Below are positions 25,786-34,546 of a stretch of DNA of 64,000 nucleotides, in pieces (the first letter of the stretch is position 1; each line of letters opens with the position of its first letter). Source of the DNA: Bin5 sp965221345 (lineage in GTDB: Bacteria; Chloroflexota; Anaerolineae; Caldilineales; Caldilineaceae); NCBI GenBank assembly GCA_965221345.1, contig CBDCSD010000001.1, positions 1,550,001 through 1,614,000 of the forward strand, read 5' to 3'. The position numbers and the translations under genes were made by a program. The notes below the pieces were generated by a model that did no database searches, was not told the DNA's origin, and saw only the letters and a program-made list of their open reading frames with translations.

Positions 25786-26702
25786 ATCGACCCCTGCGCC
25801 TGGCATTTCTGGGCGACATTCACGGCAATCTGCCAGCTCTGGAAGTCGTGCTGGATGATATTGACCGGCATGCCCCCGATGCGGTCTTTCTTTTGGGCGA
25901 CCTGATAAACCGCTGTCCGTGGACACTGGAGGTTCTGGAGGTCTTGCGCGCGCGAAAGTGGTTTTCCGTTCAGGGCAACCATGACCTGGTTCTCGCGCTG
26001 CTCCACACGCCTGAAGGCTGGCCTCAGTTCAATGACAAGAACCGTTTTCCCAATGTCCACTGGACCTGGGAACAGTTGTGTCCGCAGGACATCAGCTATC
26101 TGCTCAATCTGCCGCACGACCTGTTGATCGAGATCGAAGGCGCGCCGCGGCTGCGGCTGTTCCACGGTCTGCCGGGTGACCCCTTCGCCGGTATCATGCC
26201 CGATGCAGACGAACAGGCGGTCTCCAGCCAGATAGCGATCTACGACGAACCCATTCTCATTTGCGGCCACACGCACCAGCCGCTGAATCGCACCATTGCA
26301 GGGCTGCCTCACGCCTCCCACAACGCACTTGCCCAACCTGGGCTGCAGAGGATTCTCAACCCCGGAAGCGTGGGTATGCCATATAACGGCGTTCCCCGCG
26401 CCCACTATTTGCTCCTGGATCTTGTCAAGGAGAACGGCCATCTGGACTGGCAGCCGCGTTTTCAACAGTTGGAATATGATCACAAGCGGGTTGCCCGCAC
26501 TTTCCGCTCGAGCGGTCTGTTGGAGGCTTGCGGGGCCATTGGCAAGCTCAATTTACGTACGATCCAAGACGGGTTGCCATGGGCCAGCGACTACGGCCAG
26601 TGGGTGCGAAACCAACCACAGTCGCTGCGAAGCGACCCGGAAGCTGCGGTCGATCTGTATCTTCAGACCCACGGACCCAGCCAGTGGGCTTTTGGCGGCT
26701 GA
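25782..26702 (+). CDS. Calcineurin-like metallophosphoesterase, copy 2
   Basis: A 306-residue paralogue of the preceding gene. Motifs are LGDIHGN, LLGDLIN, VQGNHDL, RLFHGLPGD and ICGHTHQ, followed by LNPGSVGMPYNGV. It starts at an ATGA overlap with copy 1. The C-terminal 80 residues align with those of copy 1 (SGLLEACGAIGKL against EGLLEAGGVIAQL), so the pair arose by tandem duplication and then diverged. Co-translation suggests the two may form a heteromer or act in one pathway. The product is probably cytoplasmic, as no signal or membrane segment is seen. Confidence 0.87.
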   Translation: MNRPLRLAFLGDIHGNLPALEVVLDDIDRHAPDAVFLLGDLINRCPWTLEVLEVLRARKWFSVQGNHDLVLALLHTPEGWPQFNDKNRFPNVHWTWEQLCPQDISYLLNLPHDLLIEIEGAPRLRLFHGLPGDPFAGIMPDADEQAVSSQIAIYDEPILICGHTHQPLNRTIAGLPHASHNALAQPGLQRILNPGSVGMPYNGVPRAHYLLLDLVKENGHLDWQPRFQQLEYDHKRVARTFRSSGLLEACGAIGKLNLRTIQDGLPWASDYGQWVRNQPQSLRSDPEAAVDLYLQTHGPSQWAFGG

Positions 26703-26809
26703 ACTATCCGTTCTGCCGCGACGGCTGTGAACCAAGGCGCCGGGCAATGACACCGAATGTGGCCGGCGCCTTGGAACGACAATCAGTTCAACAAATGAGA
26801 AAAGAGAAA

Positions 26810-27982
26810 ATGCCTCCAAAGTTAACAACAGTCAGAGAAGAGTTCCCTGCGGTACAGAGCGCGGCCTACCTCAACACGGGGAGTTATGGTCCCCTCAGTC
26901 GCGCCGCGGCATCGGCCATCGAAGAGGCGAACCGGCAGCAGTTGACAGCCGGCCGCCTGAACGCAACTATAGGTGAATCGAACCAGTCGATTTCTGCTGC
27001 ATTGCGAGGCGGATTTTCCCGCGTATTGGGGTGTGAGGCCGATGAAGTAGCGCTGACCCATCACACGACCGACGGCATGAACATCGCGACCTGGGGAGTA
27101 AAGTACCGGCCCGGCGACGAGATCGTCACCAACTCTTGGGAGCACCCTGGTGGGCTGCTGCCTGTCTACGCCGTTGCCCGACGCTTCAATCTCGTCGTGC
27201 GCGTTGTGCCCCTCAGCCTGGACGACGATGAAGACACTCTCGTAAGCAAGTTCGAGCGTGTCATCGGACCTCGTACAAGGCTGGTCTCTGTCACCCATGT
27301 TTCGTGGAAAACCGGGACCGTCTTACCGATTGACCGCCTCGCCGCACTTGTTCACCGGCATGGTGGATTGATCGCCGTGGACGGTGCGCAATCCGGCGGC
27401 GCCATGCGCCTGGATATGCAAACATCAGGGGCAGACTTTTATTCGATTCCCGGCCAGAAGTGGCTTTGTGGGCCTGAGGGCGTCGGCGCGCTCTACGTAA
27501 ACAGAGAGCGGATGGTTGACCTGCTCCAGACCTATGTGGGGTATCCCAGTCTGCGGGACGGCGGGGCCTTCGACGACACCGGTCTCTTCCTTCCACCTGC
27601 CGGGGCCAGCCGATACGAAGTCGGCACCACCTACCGGCCGGCAATATCCGGCATGTGGAACGGCCTCCAGTGGCTGGAGGAATTGGGCCTGGACTGGGTC
27701 TACGAACGCACCCAAACGATGACCCGATACACGCGCGAAGTGCTTTCTGCCATCCCTTTCGTGCGTCTGGTCCCTACTCCTACGCACGCCGGGCTGACCA
27801 GCTTCACCATCGACGGAATCTCTCCTTCCGCAGCGGTCGACCGCCTGGCAGAGGCCGGTGTGCTCATCCGCTCCGTGCCCAATCCAACCCTGTTGAGGGT
27901 CTCCTCCCACTTCTTTAACGACGAGACCGACATCGATAGTTTGAGGGCGGGGATAGAAGGACTCAAACGCAACGACGCCTGA
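26810..27982 (+). CDS. Class V aminotransferase (isopenicillin-N-epimerase/cysteine-desulfurase-like)
   Basis: A PLP fold-type I enzyme of 390 residues. AYLNTGSYGPLSRAA opens the domain, LTHHTTDGMNIATWG binds phosphate, LIAVDGAQSGGAMRL holds the cofactor Asp, and SIPGQKWLCGPEGVGALYV has the Schiff-base Lys. No cysteine in the usual mobile loop marks it as a true cysteine desulfurase, so epimerase-like or lyase activity is equally likely. The frame opens far upstream within the phosphoesterase gene. I use the ATG at 26810, preceded by an AG-rich stretch; the ATG at 26795 is the alternative. It follows the phosphoesterase pair by about 110 bases. Confidence 0.86.
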   Translation: MPPKLTTVREEFPAVQSAAYLNTGSYGPLSRAAASAIEEANRQQLTAGRLNATIGESNQSISAALRGGFSRVLGCEADEVALTHHTTDGMNIATWGVKYRPGDEIVTNSWEHPGGLLPVYAVARRFNLVVRVVPLSLDDDEDTLVSKFERVIGPRTRLVSVTHVSWKTGTVLPIDRLAALVHRHGGLIAVDGAQSGGAMRLDMQTSGADFYSIPGQKWLCGPEGVGALYVNRERMVDLLQTYVGYPSLRDGGAFDDTGLFLPPAGASRYEVGTTYRPAISGMWNGLQWLEELGLDWVYERTQTMTRYTREVLSAIPFVRLVPTPTHAGLTSFTIDGISPSAAVDRLAEAGVLIRSVPNPTLLRVSSHFFNDETDIDSLRAGIEGLKRNDA

Positions 27983-28028
27983 CAACGGCAAGAACAACCG
28001 CCGATGATTGAACCCATCGACGGGCCGG

Positions 28029-28733
28029 TTAGAGCAGCATATCCTCGGCCACCAGTTGGTCGCGCAGATTTGCGCGAGCGCGACTCAACCTGGACTTGAC
28101 CGTGCCTCTCGGCAGCCCCAAAGAGGCCGCGGCTTCGCCGTAATCGTAGCCCTGGATATCCACGAGGACGACCACATCTCGGTACCAGGAAGGGAGCCCA
28201 TCGATCATCCCGCTTAGAACCGCGAGCTTCTCCTGGCGCAGCGCGTATCGCTCCGGGTTCTGTTCGCTGCTGCTTTCGGGCACTTCAAAATTAGATTCCT
28301 CTATCATCTGTTCTAGACTGAGAGCCCGTTGACGTTTCTGGCTTCGCAGATGGTCGTAGCAGGTGTTTGAGACAATGCGAAGCAGCCACGCTTTAAAGTT
28401 GCCGTCCTTAAATCGAGGCATGGCCCGGTAAACCTTGATCAGGGCCTCCTGGACGGCGTCCGCGGCTGCTTCCTCAGTTTGCAAGATGCTGCACGCCAAA
28501 CGTGCTGCCGGACTCCAATGCGCTTCGACCAGTCCTTGGAATGCCTGCTCATCCCCGGCCCTTGCAGCGGGTATTAAATTCTGTGGCCACTCCCCACTGC
28601 CTGTGGCGAAAGCAACAACTGATGCGCTTTCTTTACCTGACCCCAGAATGCCACCGGTCTCTCCTCGGCTGCGAGCTGTAGCAAGATTCCCTTCGCCGAA
28701 GGCCATTCCATTGTGATCTGCTAACATATGCAT
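28029..28733 (-). CDS. ECF-type RNA polymerase sigma factor
   Basis: A 234-residue sigma factor of the extracytoplasmic-function class. The N-terminal 50 residues are outside the usual domain. Region 2 runs from about 60 to 125 (AADAVQEALIKVYRAMPRF, then AWLLRIVSNTCYDHLRSQKR). Region 4 is near the C-terminus (PSWYRDVVVLVDIQGYDY, then GLPRGTVKSRLSRARANLR) and reads the -35 element. No anti-sigma gene is adjacent. The minus-strand neighbours are an FHA regulator and, opposite, a Ser/Thr kinase, so it may belong to a signalling group. A stem-loop (28810-28824) lies in its upstream region. Confidence 0.9.
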   Translation of the reverse strand: MHMLADHNGMAFGEGNLATARSRGETGGILGSGKESASVVAFATGSGEWPQNLIPAARAGDEQAFQGLVEAHWSPAARLACSILQTEEAAADAVQEALIKVYRAMPRFKDGNFKAWLLRIVSNTCYDHLRSQKRQRALSLEQMIEESNFEVPESSSEQNPERYALRQEKLAVLSGMIDGLPSWYRDVVVLVDIQGYDYGEAAASLGLPRGTVKSRLSRARANLRDQLVAEDMLL

Positions 28734-29113
28734 ATCCTTTCGCTATGCCTACATTCTGCGAAACATTGTTGCCCCGTTGTAGGTTTGGGCTGCCGGATTA
28801 GTAGGACGACCCCGTAAGCCGGGGCTCACTTGGTCCCGTGTATCAAGGATATGCCAAATGCGGAGATTCGAGTCTGAACGTTTTGAAACACAAATCGGAC
28901 CGTTCGCTTACGATCGCTGGAGATTCGCAAATCAGGACGCAACAACCACAGAAGCCTGCTGTACAGGTATGTTCGTTTTTGCGGGTAGATTGAGGGGACT
29001 GACGAGTGGAGATTGAGCGAACGCAGCAAACTACTGGGCGAGCAGGCCGTTAGTTCGCAAATTCCTGACCAAAAAGCGATCGGCAGTTGAACTATTGTAG
29101 GCCTACCGGACCG
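28734..29113. other. Intergenic region upstream of the ECF sigma gene
   Basis: 380 bases without a credible gene. It contains CCCCG (28810-28814) pairing with CGGGG (28820-28824) and an ATATGCATAT palindrome over the sigma start codon (28726-28735). I found no convincing -35/-10 pair, so an ECF-type autoregulated promoter may be present but is not readable by eye. Confidence 0.4.
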
Positions 29114-29776
29114 TTACCCATCCGTAAGTTGATAACCGTAGCCACGCACCGTGACAATGAAACGGGACTGCATATCTCCTGGCATTTCCGATGCCGGCTC
29201 GATGCGGCTGCGCACTCTGCTTACCATGCGGTCAATGCTGGCGTCGAACACGTCGCCCTCGACCTCAGCCCATATATGAGTCGCCAGTTCATCTTTGCTG
29301 ACCACGCGACCACGATTATGGTAGAGATACCAGAGCAGATCGAATTGCTTAACGCTGAGGGAAGGAATGAGTACTTTGCCGTCAATGAAGACCTGGCGCG
29401 TGGCCGAATCAACTCGGATGCCGGTCTCCGGCAGAGCTTCAAGAAAGGGCGCAGTGATCGTGGCCGATGGGTCGTGAAATCGGAAACGGGTCGATGCGAA
29501 CTGCAGCTCGTCTCCGTCCTCCAGCCAGGCAGTTGAACCTGGCGACAGGCGACTGCCGTTTACAAAGACGCCGTTCTTACTTTCCAGGTCGTGCAACCGG
29601 TAGGCGTTATCGATAAAGTGTAGTTCGGCGTGTTGTCGGCTGGCAAAGCCATCGTTTACGGTTACAATGGCGCTGGTAGAACGCCCGATCAGAGTTTTCT
29701 CTTTGGACAGTTCGTATTCCGTTCCTGCATCCGGTCCGCTGAGGCAAACAAATCTGGCAGTCTGACTTGCGCGCAT
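29114..29776 (-). CDS. FHA domain - winged-helix regulator
   Basis: 220 residues in two domains. Residues 1-100 are a forkhead-associated phosphothreonine-binding domain: LIGRSTSAIVTVNDGFASRQ has the Gly-Arg and Ser-Arg-x-His residues, and DLESKNGVFVNG closes the fold. Residues 125-220 are an OmpR/PhoB-type winged helix (LSVKQFDLLWYLYHNRGR, then VVSKDELATHIW and FIVTVRGYGYQL). There is no receiver domain, so the FHA part replaces phospho-Asp input with phospho-Thr input. The ATG at 29776 is chosen for its AAGGGAG ribosome site; the frame runs on to 29944 without support. The adjacent divergent Ser/Thr kinase is the natural partner. Confidence 0.88.
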   Translation of the reverse strand: MRASQTARFVCLSGPDAGTEYELSKEKTLIGRSTSAIVTVNDGFASRQHAELHFIDNAYRLHDLESKNGVFVNGSRLSPGSTAWLEDGDELQFASTRFRFHDPSATITAPFLEALPETGIRVDSATRQVFIDGKVLIPSLSVKQFDLLWYLYHNRGRVVSKDELATHIWAEVEGDVFDASIDRMVSRVRSRIEPASEMPGDMQSRFIVTVRGYGYQLTDG

Positions 29777-29944
29777 CACTGCTCCCTTCGCTATGACAAT
29801 GGATTGGACAAGCTTGGGCTGAGCATACCTGGTCTTAGCATGAGAGTGGAAAGTTTCGGGAACAGCAGCCCATGCCAACTCTTCGAGGCTGAAGCTCCCT
29901 TCAATACGCCCAGGTGTAGATAGAGTTCTATGTTCACAATGCAC

Positions 29945-30262
29945 GCCAAGATCTGTGAAGTAATAGCGTCCACTCTTTTGACTTCTTGTTTCCCTATTCC
30001 TGTTTCTCTGGTATTATAATCCGCGAGAGGTTGATTTTCAACCCTCGCGCCCGTACCGGCTCGCGTCAGTGTAGTCGCGCCGGGCCTGGCGAGAAGTCAG
30101 TGTACATTGCGCCGCTTTTGGGCAGCGGAGCCGCAGAAGAAAAACTCTAACTTCGATCCTCTTCACCTAACTCTACGCGGAGACAAGCTTGGCTGAGCCG
30201 CCGCTGATGGACGGCGTGAGTAGAGTTCGGAATGTTGTTGCGCGTGAGCCTGCTGATTTAAT
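29945..30262 (+). promoter_or_regulatory. Promoter and structured leader of the Ser/Thr kinase gene
   Basis: TGGTATTAT at 30009-30017 fits an extended -10 box (TATAAT also reads at 30015-30020); no good -35 is seen. Immediately downstream a strong hairpin forms: CGCGAG, bulged A, GGTTGA (30022-30034) pairs with TCAACC and CTCGCG (30038-30049) around TTT. The leader of about 240 bases repeats GTCAGTGTA twice, near 30065 and 30095. No T-run follows the hairpin, so it is not an ordinary terminator. Confidence 0.45.
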
Positions 30263-32317
30263 ATGTTAACGGAGCAGAAGTATCCTGCGGGCGAGGCCAT
30301 AAGGTCTGACCCACAAGAAGAATCAGGGAGCGAGAACCTGGCCCCGGAGCCTGTTGACGTAGGGACAGAATTCCCACAGCCGTCGAGCTCTCATCTGGCC
30401 GACTACCAGATCGGAAGGTATCTGGTAGGGAAATTGCTGGGGAGCGGCGGTGCGGCGAGCGTATATCAGGCCTACGATCAGATCCAGGAACGCATGGTTG
30501 CGCTCAAGATTCTGTTGCCAGGCGCTGATCCCGCGGTGCACAGCCGTTTTCGGCAAGAGGCTCGCACTGTCGCCCGATTGCGGCACCCTCATATCGTTCA
30601 AACATTTCAAGTGGGGGACGCCGCTAGCGAAGGCAGCGCCTATATCGCCATGGAACTGGTCGACGGCGATAGCTTGGCACAGCTTCTCAAGCGTCGCGGC
30701 AGACTGAGCGTGGCAGAGAGCTGCAACCTTCTGGCCCCGATTGCCAGGGCACTGGACTATGCTCATCAGCAGGAGATTGTCCACCGGGATGTCAAACCCA
30801 GCAATATCCTGTTACGTCCCGTCAACCCGGTGGCGTTCGGCAGCAGTCCGCGAAATCGTCATTCCGTTTCTGCCGTTTACGAAGCTGAACAGATCCTGAT
30901 CGGCAGCCCGACTGATGGCGAGAACGCGGCTGATCGTGCAGCAGAAGAGTTTCCCGTGGTGCCACTGCTGTCCGATTTCGGCATCGCGCGTGCCCTGGAT
31001 ATGCCGGAGTTGACAATTGTAGGACGCACTATTGGGACGCCCGCCTATATGGCGCCGGAACAATGCGCAAGTAGTCGCGAGGTGACCGGGCGCGCCGACA
31101 TTTACTCGCTGGGCGCCGTCCTCTTTCGTTGCCTGGTCGGCCGACCGCCCTTCACCGGCACGACCACACAGATCCTGCACGCCCACGTATATTCGTCTCT
31201 GTCGTTGCCTGACGACTTGTTGGCCTCTCTACCGTCTGAACTGGTTGATGTGTTGCGTCGCAGTCTGGCAAAGACACCACAAGAACGTTTCGCCTTCGCT
31301 AAAGATTTGGCGGACGATCTGACTGCAATATCCGACCGCATCTTGTCGCAAGAAAGTAGTCTCGCCGAGCAGACATCAACACTTACGCTGGTGTCACTGC
31401 CCTCGGTCCAGTTGCCGCCGTCACTGCCGCACACGACGGACACGGTGATAATTCCTGGCGCGGAAAGCAGGCTCGAAGGGTCGGCGGCGCAGGACATCCC
31501 GCCGGAACCGCCCAAAGTGCAGGGCGCCCAGCATGCCGAGCCGACCGTATTCAAACGGTCCAGGGCACGCCTGATAGCTACAATCCTGGGCAGTGTCCTC
31601 GTGCTGGCGCTTCTGGCGATAGGCCCCGCTGCCAGAAACGCGCTGCAGGGCAACGAGTCATCGGCGACTACGGTGAGCCCGTCAAGCGATGCCGCGGCTC
31701 CGCCCTCATTGTCGGCTGCCGAATCGCAGCCAGTTCTGGACGAAGCCGTGGAATCGTTGGCGACAGCAGACAACACAGCTTCGGTACCTGTCGAAACTCA
31801 CCCAGAGGCCACCTCCGAACCACCTGCCGCGCTGGAAGAGGAAGCGGCAAACGCCTGCCAGTATCAGGCAGCGGAACAGTTCGAGAGTTTTCTTGGCGAA
31901 GATGAGTCGGTCGCCCAGGAACTCGGCTGCCCGAAAGGCGTACCGACCAACCTTACTTACGAGATCCAGCTTTTCCAAACCGGCATGGCACTTGGCCGCC
32001 TGGACAAACCAATCGTTTATATTCGTTATTTCAGCAACGACGAGTGGGAACAGAGGGAACATGACTGGCGGGAAGGTTTGCTGGAGGCAAACGATTCCCC
32101 CAATCTTCAGTCACCGGCAGATGAACTGTTTCAGCCGGTTCGCGGCATAGGGCAAATCTGGGCCGAAGGCCTGTTTGTAAGGCAGGCGCTGGGCTGGGCA
32201 ATTACCCAACCTAATGAGACAAACGGTGTTCTACAATCGTTTGAAGGGGGGTTGCTCATTTACAATAGCGAGTCACAAGACCCACACATTTTTTTGAAGT
32301 CGCAGTTGCGGCTCTAA
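30263..32317 (+). CDS. Membrane Ser/Thr protein kinase (PknB-like)
   Basis: 684 residues. The kinase domain spans about 48-350: Gly loop LGSGGAASVYQA, catalytic Lys in MVALKIL, HRDVKPSNILL, a DFGIARAL activation start, GTPAYMAPEQ and DIYSLGAVLF. A loop of about 45 residues is inserted between the HRD and DFG motifs. A single membrane helix follows near 435-455 (LIATILGSVLVLALLAI). The extracellular part has a Ser/Ala/Pro-rich linker and a C-terminal region without PASTA repeats; it resembles a putative sensing module (QYQAAEQFESFL onward). A lipoprotein gene follows 20 bases later and an FHA regulator is divergent. The ribosome site is weak. Confidence 0.92.
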   Translation: MLTEQKYPAGEAIRSDPQEESGSENLAPEPVDVGTEFPQPSSSHLADYQIGRYLVGKLLGSGGAASVYQAYDQIQERMVALKILLPGADPAVHSRFRQEARTVARLRHPHIVQTFQVGDAASEGSAYIAMELVDGDSLAQLLKRRGRLSVAESCNLLAPIARALDYAHQQEIVHRDVKPSNILLRPVNPVAFGSSPRNRHSVSAVYEAEQILIGSPTDGENAADRAAEEFPVVPLLSDFGIARALDMPELTIVGRTIGTPAYMAPEQCASSREVTGRADIYSLGAVLFRCLVGRPPFTGTTTQILHAHVYSSLSLPDDLLASLPSELVDVLRRSLAKTPQERFAFAKDLADDLTAISDRILSQESSLAEQTSTLTLVSLPSVQLPPSLPHTTDTVIIPGAESRLEGSAAQDIPPEPPKVQGAQHAEPTVFKRSRARLIATILGSVLVLALLAIGPAARNALQGNESSATTVSPSSDAAAPPSLSAAESQPVLDEAVESLATADNTASVPVETHPEATSEPPAALEEEAANACQYQAAEQFESFLGEDESVAQELGCPKGVPTNLTYEIQLFQTGMALGRLDKPIVYIRYFSNDEWEQREHDWREGLLEANDSPNLQSPADELFQPVRGIGQIWAEGLFVRQALGWAITQPNETNGVLQSFEGGLLIYNSESQDPHIFLKSQLRL

Positions 32318-32336
32318 CTATCCAAAATGGAGGAAT

Positions 32337-33263
32337 ATGATGCAATTCTCGACAGTTGAACGAGCCAGATGGTTGGGCCGACACGTCATGCGGTTGAGCC
32401 GATTTTCCTCGGCGAAATCATCCTACATGGTCGTTCTGATCGTTCTGGTGGCGGCGTTGGCCTTGGCTGGCTGTAACAGGAGGCAGCAGGCGGAACCTAC
32501 CAACACGCCTGTGCCGCCCACTGACACGCCTGTGCCGCCCACGGAAACGCCGGTGCCGCCTACCGACACGCCGGTGCCACCGACAGACACGCCGGTGCCA
32601 CCGACAGACACGCCGATGCCGGAGCCGACAGATACACCCGCGGCGACGGACACGCCGGTACCGCCAACAGCGACGCCTGCCCCGATACCGAAGGTGAGCA
32701 TTCCGTCGGGCTGGAGTCCAGTCGTCAATGATCGCCTGGGTTACTCCTTTGCAGTCCCGCGCGGATGGTCTGTCTTTGACCTCCAGAGCGGCCAACTAAG
32801 CCAGATCATGCGATTCGTGAGCGCGGACGCCGCAAAGCAAGTAGATGATGCCCTCACGGGGCCCGGTGGCGAATACGCAGGCCATCTCGCTATACAGCTG
32901 GCGATTTTCTCCAACCCGCCTATCGCCGCCTTGGCGGGCGTCGGCATTTACCCGAATCTTGACGATAACATATCGACAGAAAGTTTGGTAGAATGGCTAA
33001 CAGAGCAGCTGGAAAGTCTTCCCCTGCCGGTTCCTGTGGAAGTTCAGAGCCTTGAGGCCGGCACGACCAATAATCTGCCCTCTATCCAGGGTGTAGCCTC
33101 CGCCGATCTGGCCAGCATGGGTTTGTTCAACGCCCATATTGTCATCACGGCGTTGCGGGCAAATGATTCAGCCTACATTCTGATTGTGGCGGTTCCGGAC
33201 AACCAGGCCAAAAACAGGCAACAGGAAATCAATCTCATTGTCGGGACTTTCCGACCCGAATAG
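32337..33263 (+). CDS. Lipoprotein with Thr/Pro repeat linker and PsbP-like domain
   Basis: 308 residues. After a basic stretch, MVVLIVLVAALALAGC is a lipoprotein signal with the acceptor Cys at residue 46. Next is a surface linker of about ten TPVPPTD-type units (about 52-115), then a globular domain starting SIPSGWSPVVNDRLGYSFAV. This opening is typical of PsbP-like or related secreted domains. GGAGG sits seven bases before the start. The short gap after the kinase gene suggests one operon, so this may be a ligand-presenting or sensing partner. Such Thr/Pro linkers are characteristic of Chloroflexota exported proteins. Confidence 0.85.
   Translation: MMQFSTVERARWLGRHVMRLSRFSSAKSSYMVVLIVLVAALALAGCNRRQQAEPTNTPVPPTDTPVPPTETPVPPTDTPVPPTDTPVPPTDTPMPEPTDTPAATDTPVPPTATPAPIPKVSIPSGWSPVVNDRLGYSFAVPRGWSVFDLQSGQLSQIMRFVSADAAKQVDDALTGPGGEYAGHLAIQLAIFSNPPIAALAGVGIYPNLDDNISTESLVEWLTEQLESLPLPVPVEVQSLEAGTTNNLPSIQGVASADLASMGLFNAHIVITALRANDSAYILIVAVPDNQAKNRQQEINLIVGTFRPE
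32500..32690 (+). repeat. 18-bp tandem repeats coding the Thr/Pro linker
   Basis: About ten degenerate 18-base units of the type ACGCCGGTGCCGCCCACC encode the linker. The identity between units makes the length likely to vary by slippage between strains. Confidence 0.8.
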
Positions 33264-33288
33264 TCGCTAGAACATAGTTTTGCAGCGG

Positions 33289-33346
33289 GGAGAGAGAACG
33301 GTGGCGGCACGGTCAACCAACAGGCCCGCCGCCTACCCCTCTCTCC
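33289..33346 (+). terminator. Long hairpin after the kinase-lipoprotein operon
   Basis: GGAGAGAG (33289-33296) pairs with CTCTCTCC (33339-33346), and GGTGGCGG (33300-33307) with CCGCCGCC (33326-33333). A T-rich stretch follows. It has the same purine/pyrimidine character as the hairpin at 9253. Confidence 0.55.
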
Positions 33347-33451
33347 TCGTCTTGTTCCCATAGACCGGGCTAGACCGGTGAAGGAAGAGATGCGAAAGAT
33401 GCCTGGTTCAGACGAGCCGTATTCCATTCATAATCAGGAAAGGTCACTGCC

Positions 33452-34534
33452 TTGAAGGAAAATATTATAGACTTGCGTTCCGATACCGTGACCCAGCCAA
33501 CCGAGACCATGCGTAAGGCGATGGCCGCGGCGCCGGTTGGTGATGACGTCTACGGCGAAGACCCGACCGTCAACCGCCTGGAGGCGATGACTGCCGACTT
33601 GCTGGAAAAAGAGGCGGCCGTTTTCGTGTCCAGCGGTACCATGGGCAACCTGGCCTCGGTGCTCAGCCACTGCGGTCGGGGAGACGAAATGATATTGGGA
33701 GATCAGGCGCATATCTTCCTGGCTGAGCAAGGCGGCTCTGCAGGACTGGGCGGTGTCCATCCGCGCCCGCTGCCTACCGCCCCAGACGGAACTCTGGACC
33801 TGGGAAAGGTAGAGGAATCGATTCGCGCCGATGACGACCACTACCCCCGTACGCAGTTACTGGCGATAGAGAACACCCACAATCGCAGCGGTGGACGTTG
33901 CCTGCCCGTAGACTACATGGATGCCGCCGGCAGGCTGGCACACAGCCACGGCATGAAGCTCCACGTTGACGGGGCCCGCCTATGGAATGCCGCCGTCGCC
34001 CTCAACGTTGCGCCCGCCCGCCTGTTGCAGGAGGCGGACAGCGCCAGCCTGTGCCTGAGCAAGGGTCTCGGTGCGCCTGTCGGTTCGGTGATTGTAGGGG
34101 ATTCGGAGTTTATCAAGCGGGCCCGGCGCATGCGAAAGATCCTTGGCGGCGGCACGCGCCAAGCTGGCATCATCGCCGCAGCCGGCATCGTCGCCATTAC
34201 CGAGATGATCGAAAGGCTGGCGGACGACCATGAAAACGCCCGAAAGCTGGCCCAGGGCCTGGCGGATATGGACGGTATCGTCATCGACCCAGACGTGGTA
34301 GAGACCGACATCGTCATCTTCGAACTGCGCCGCGACGACATGTCCCCGGCAGATCTGTCGACCGGTCTGAGAGATTTCGGCGTGCTGTTGAATCCAATCG
34401 ACAGCACCCATCTACGGGCGGTCACTAATCTGCACGTGACCTCCGCTGACATCGAACGTACACTTGACGCCTTTGCCCATGTGCTTGAGTCTGAAGGCGG
34501 TGGCAACAGCGATGGCGTGCGCGTGTACGGATAG
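33452..34534 (+). CDS. ltaE: Low-specificity threonine aldolase
   Basis: A PLP enzyme splitting threonine into glycine and acetaldehyde. The 360 residues show IIDLRSDTVTQPTETMRKAM at the start, VGDDVYGEDPTVNRLE, the phosphate site VSSGTMGNLAS, the Asp-Arg pair LHVDGARLWNAA, and the Schiff-base Lys in CLSKGLGAPVGS. KILGGGTRQAG follows, as in the family. The start is a TTG at 33452, chosen because AGGAAAGG lies about ten bases upstream and the conserved N-terminus begins at once. It is followed 12 bases later by a DUF697-like gene. Confidence 0.92.
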   Translation: MKENIIDLRSDTVTQPTETMRKAMAAAPVGDDVYGEDPTVNRLEAMTADLLEKEAAVFVSSGTMGNLASVLSHCGRGDEMILGDQAHIFLAEQGGSAGLGGVHPRPLPTAPDGTLDLGKVEESIRADDDHYPRTQLLAIENTHNRSGGRCLPVDYMDAAGRLAHSHGMKLHVDGARLWNAAVALNVAPARLLQEADSASLCLSKGLGAPVGSVIVGDSEFIKRARRMRKILGGGTRQAGIIAAAGIVAITEMIERLADDHENARKLAQGLADMDGIVIDPDVVETDIVIFELRRDDMSPADLSTGLRDFGVLLNPIDSTHLRAVTNLHVTSADIERTLDAFAHVLESEGGGNSDGVRVYG

Positions 34535-34546
34535 GCGAAATGGGCG

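Noticed and set aside
27700..28017. A minus-strand frame beside the class V aminotransferase
   Set aside because: It overlaps the well-supported aminotransferase and shows no domain of its own.
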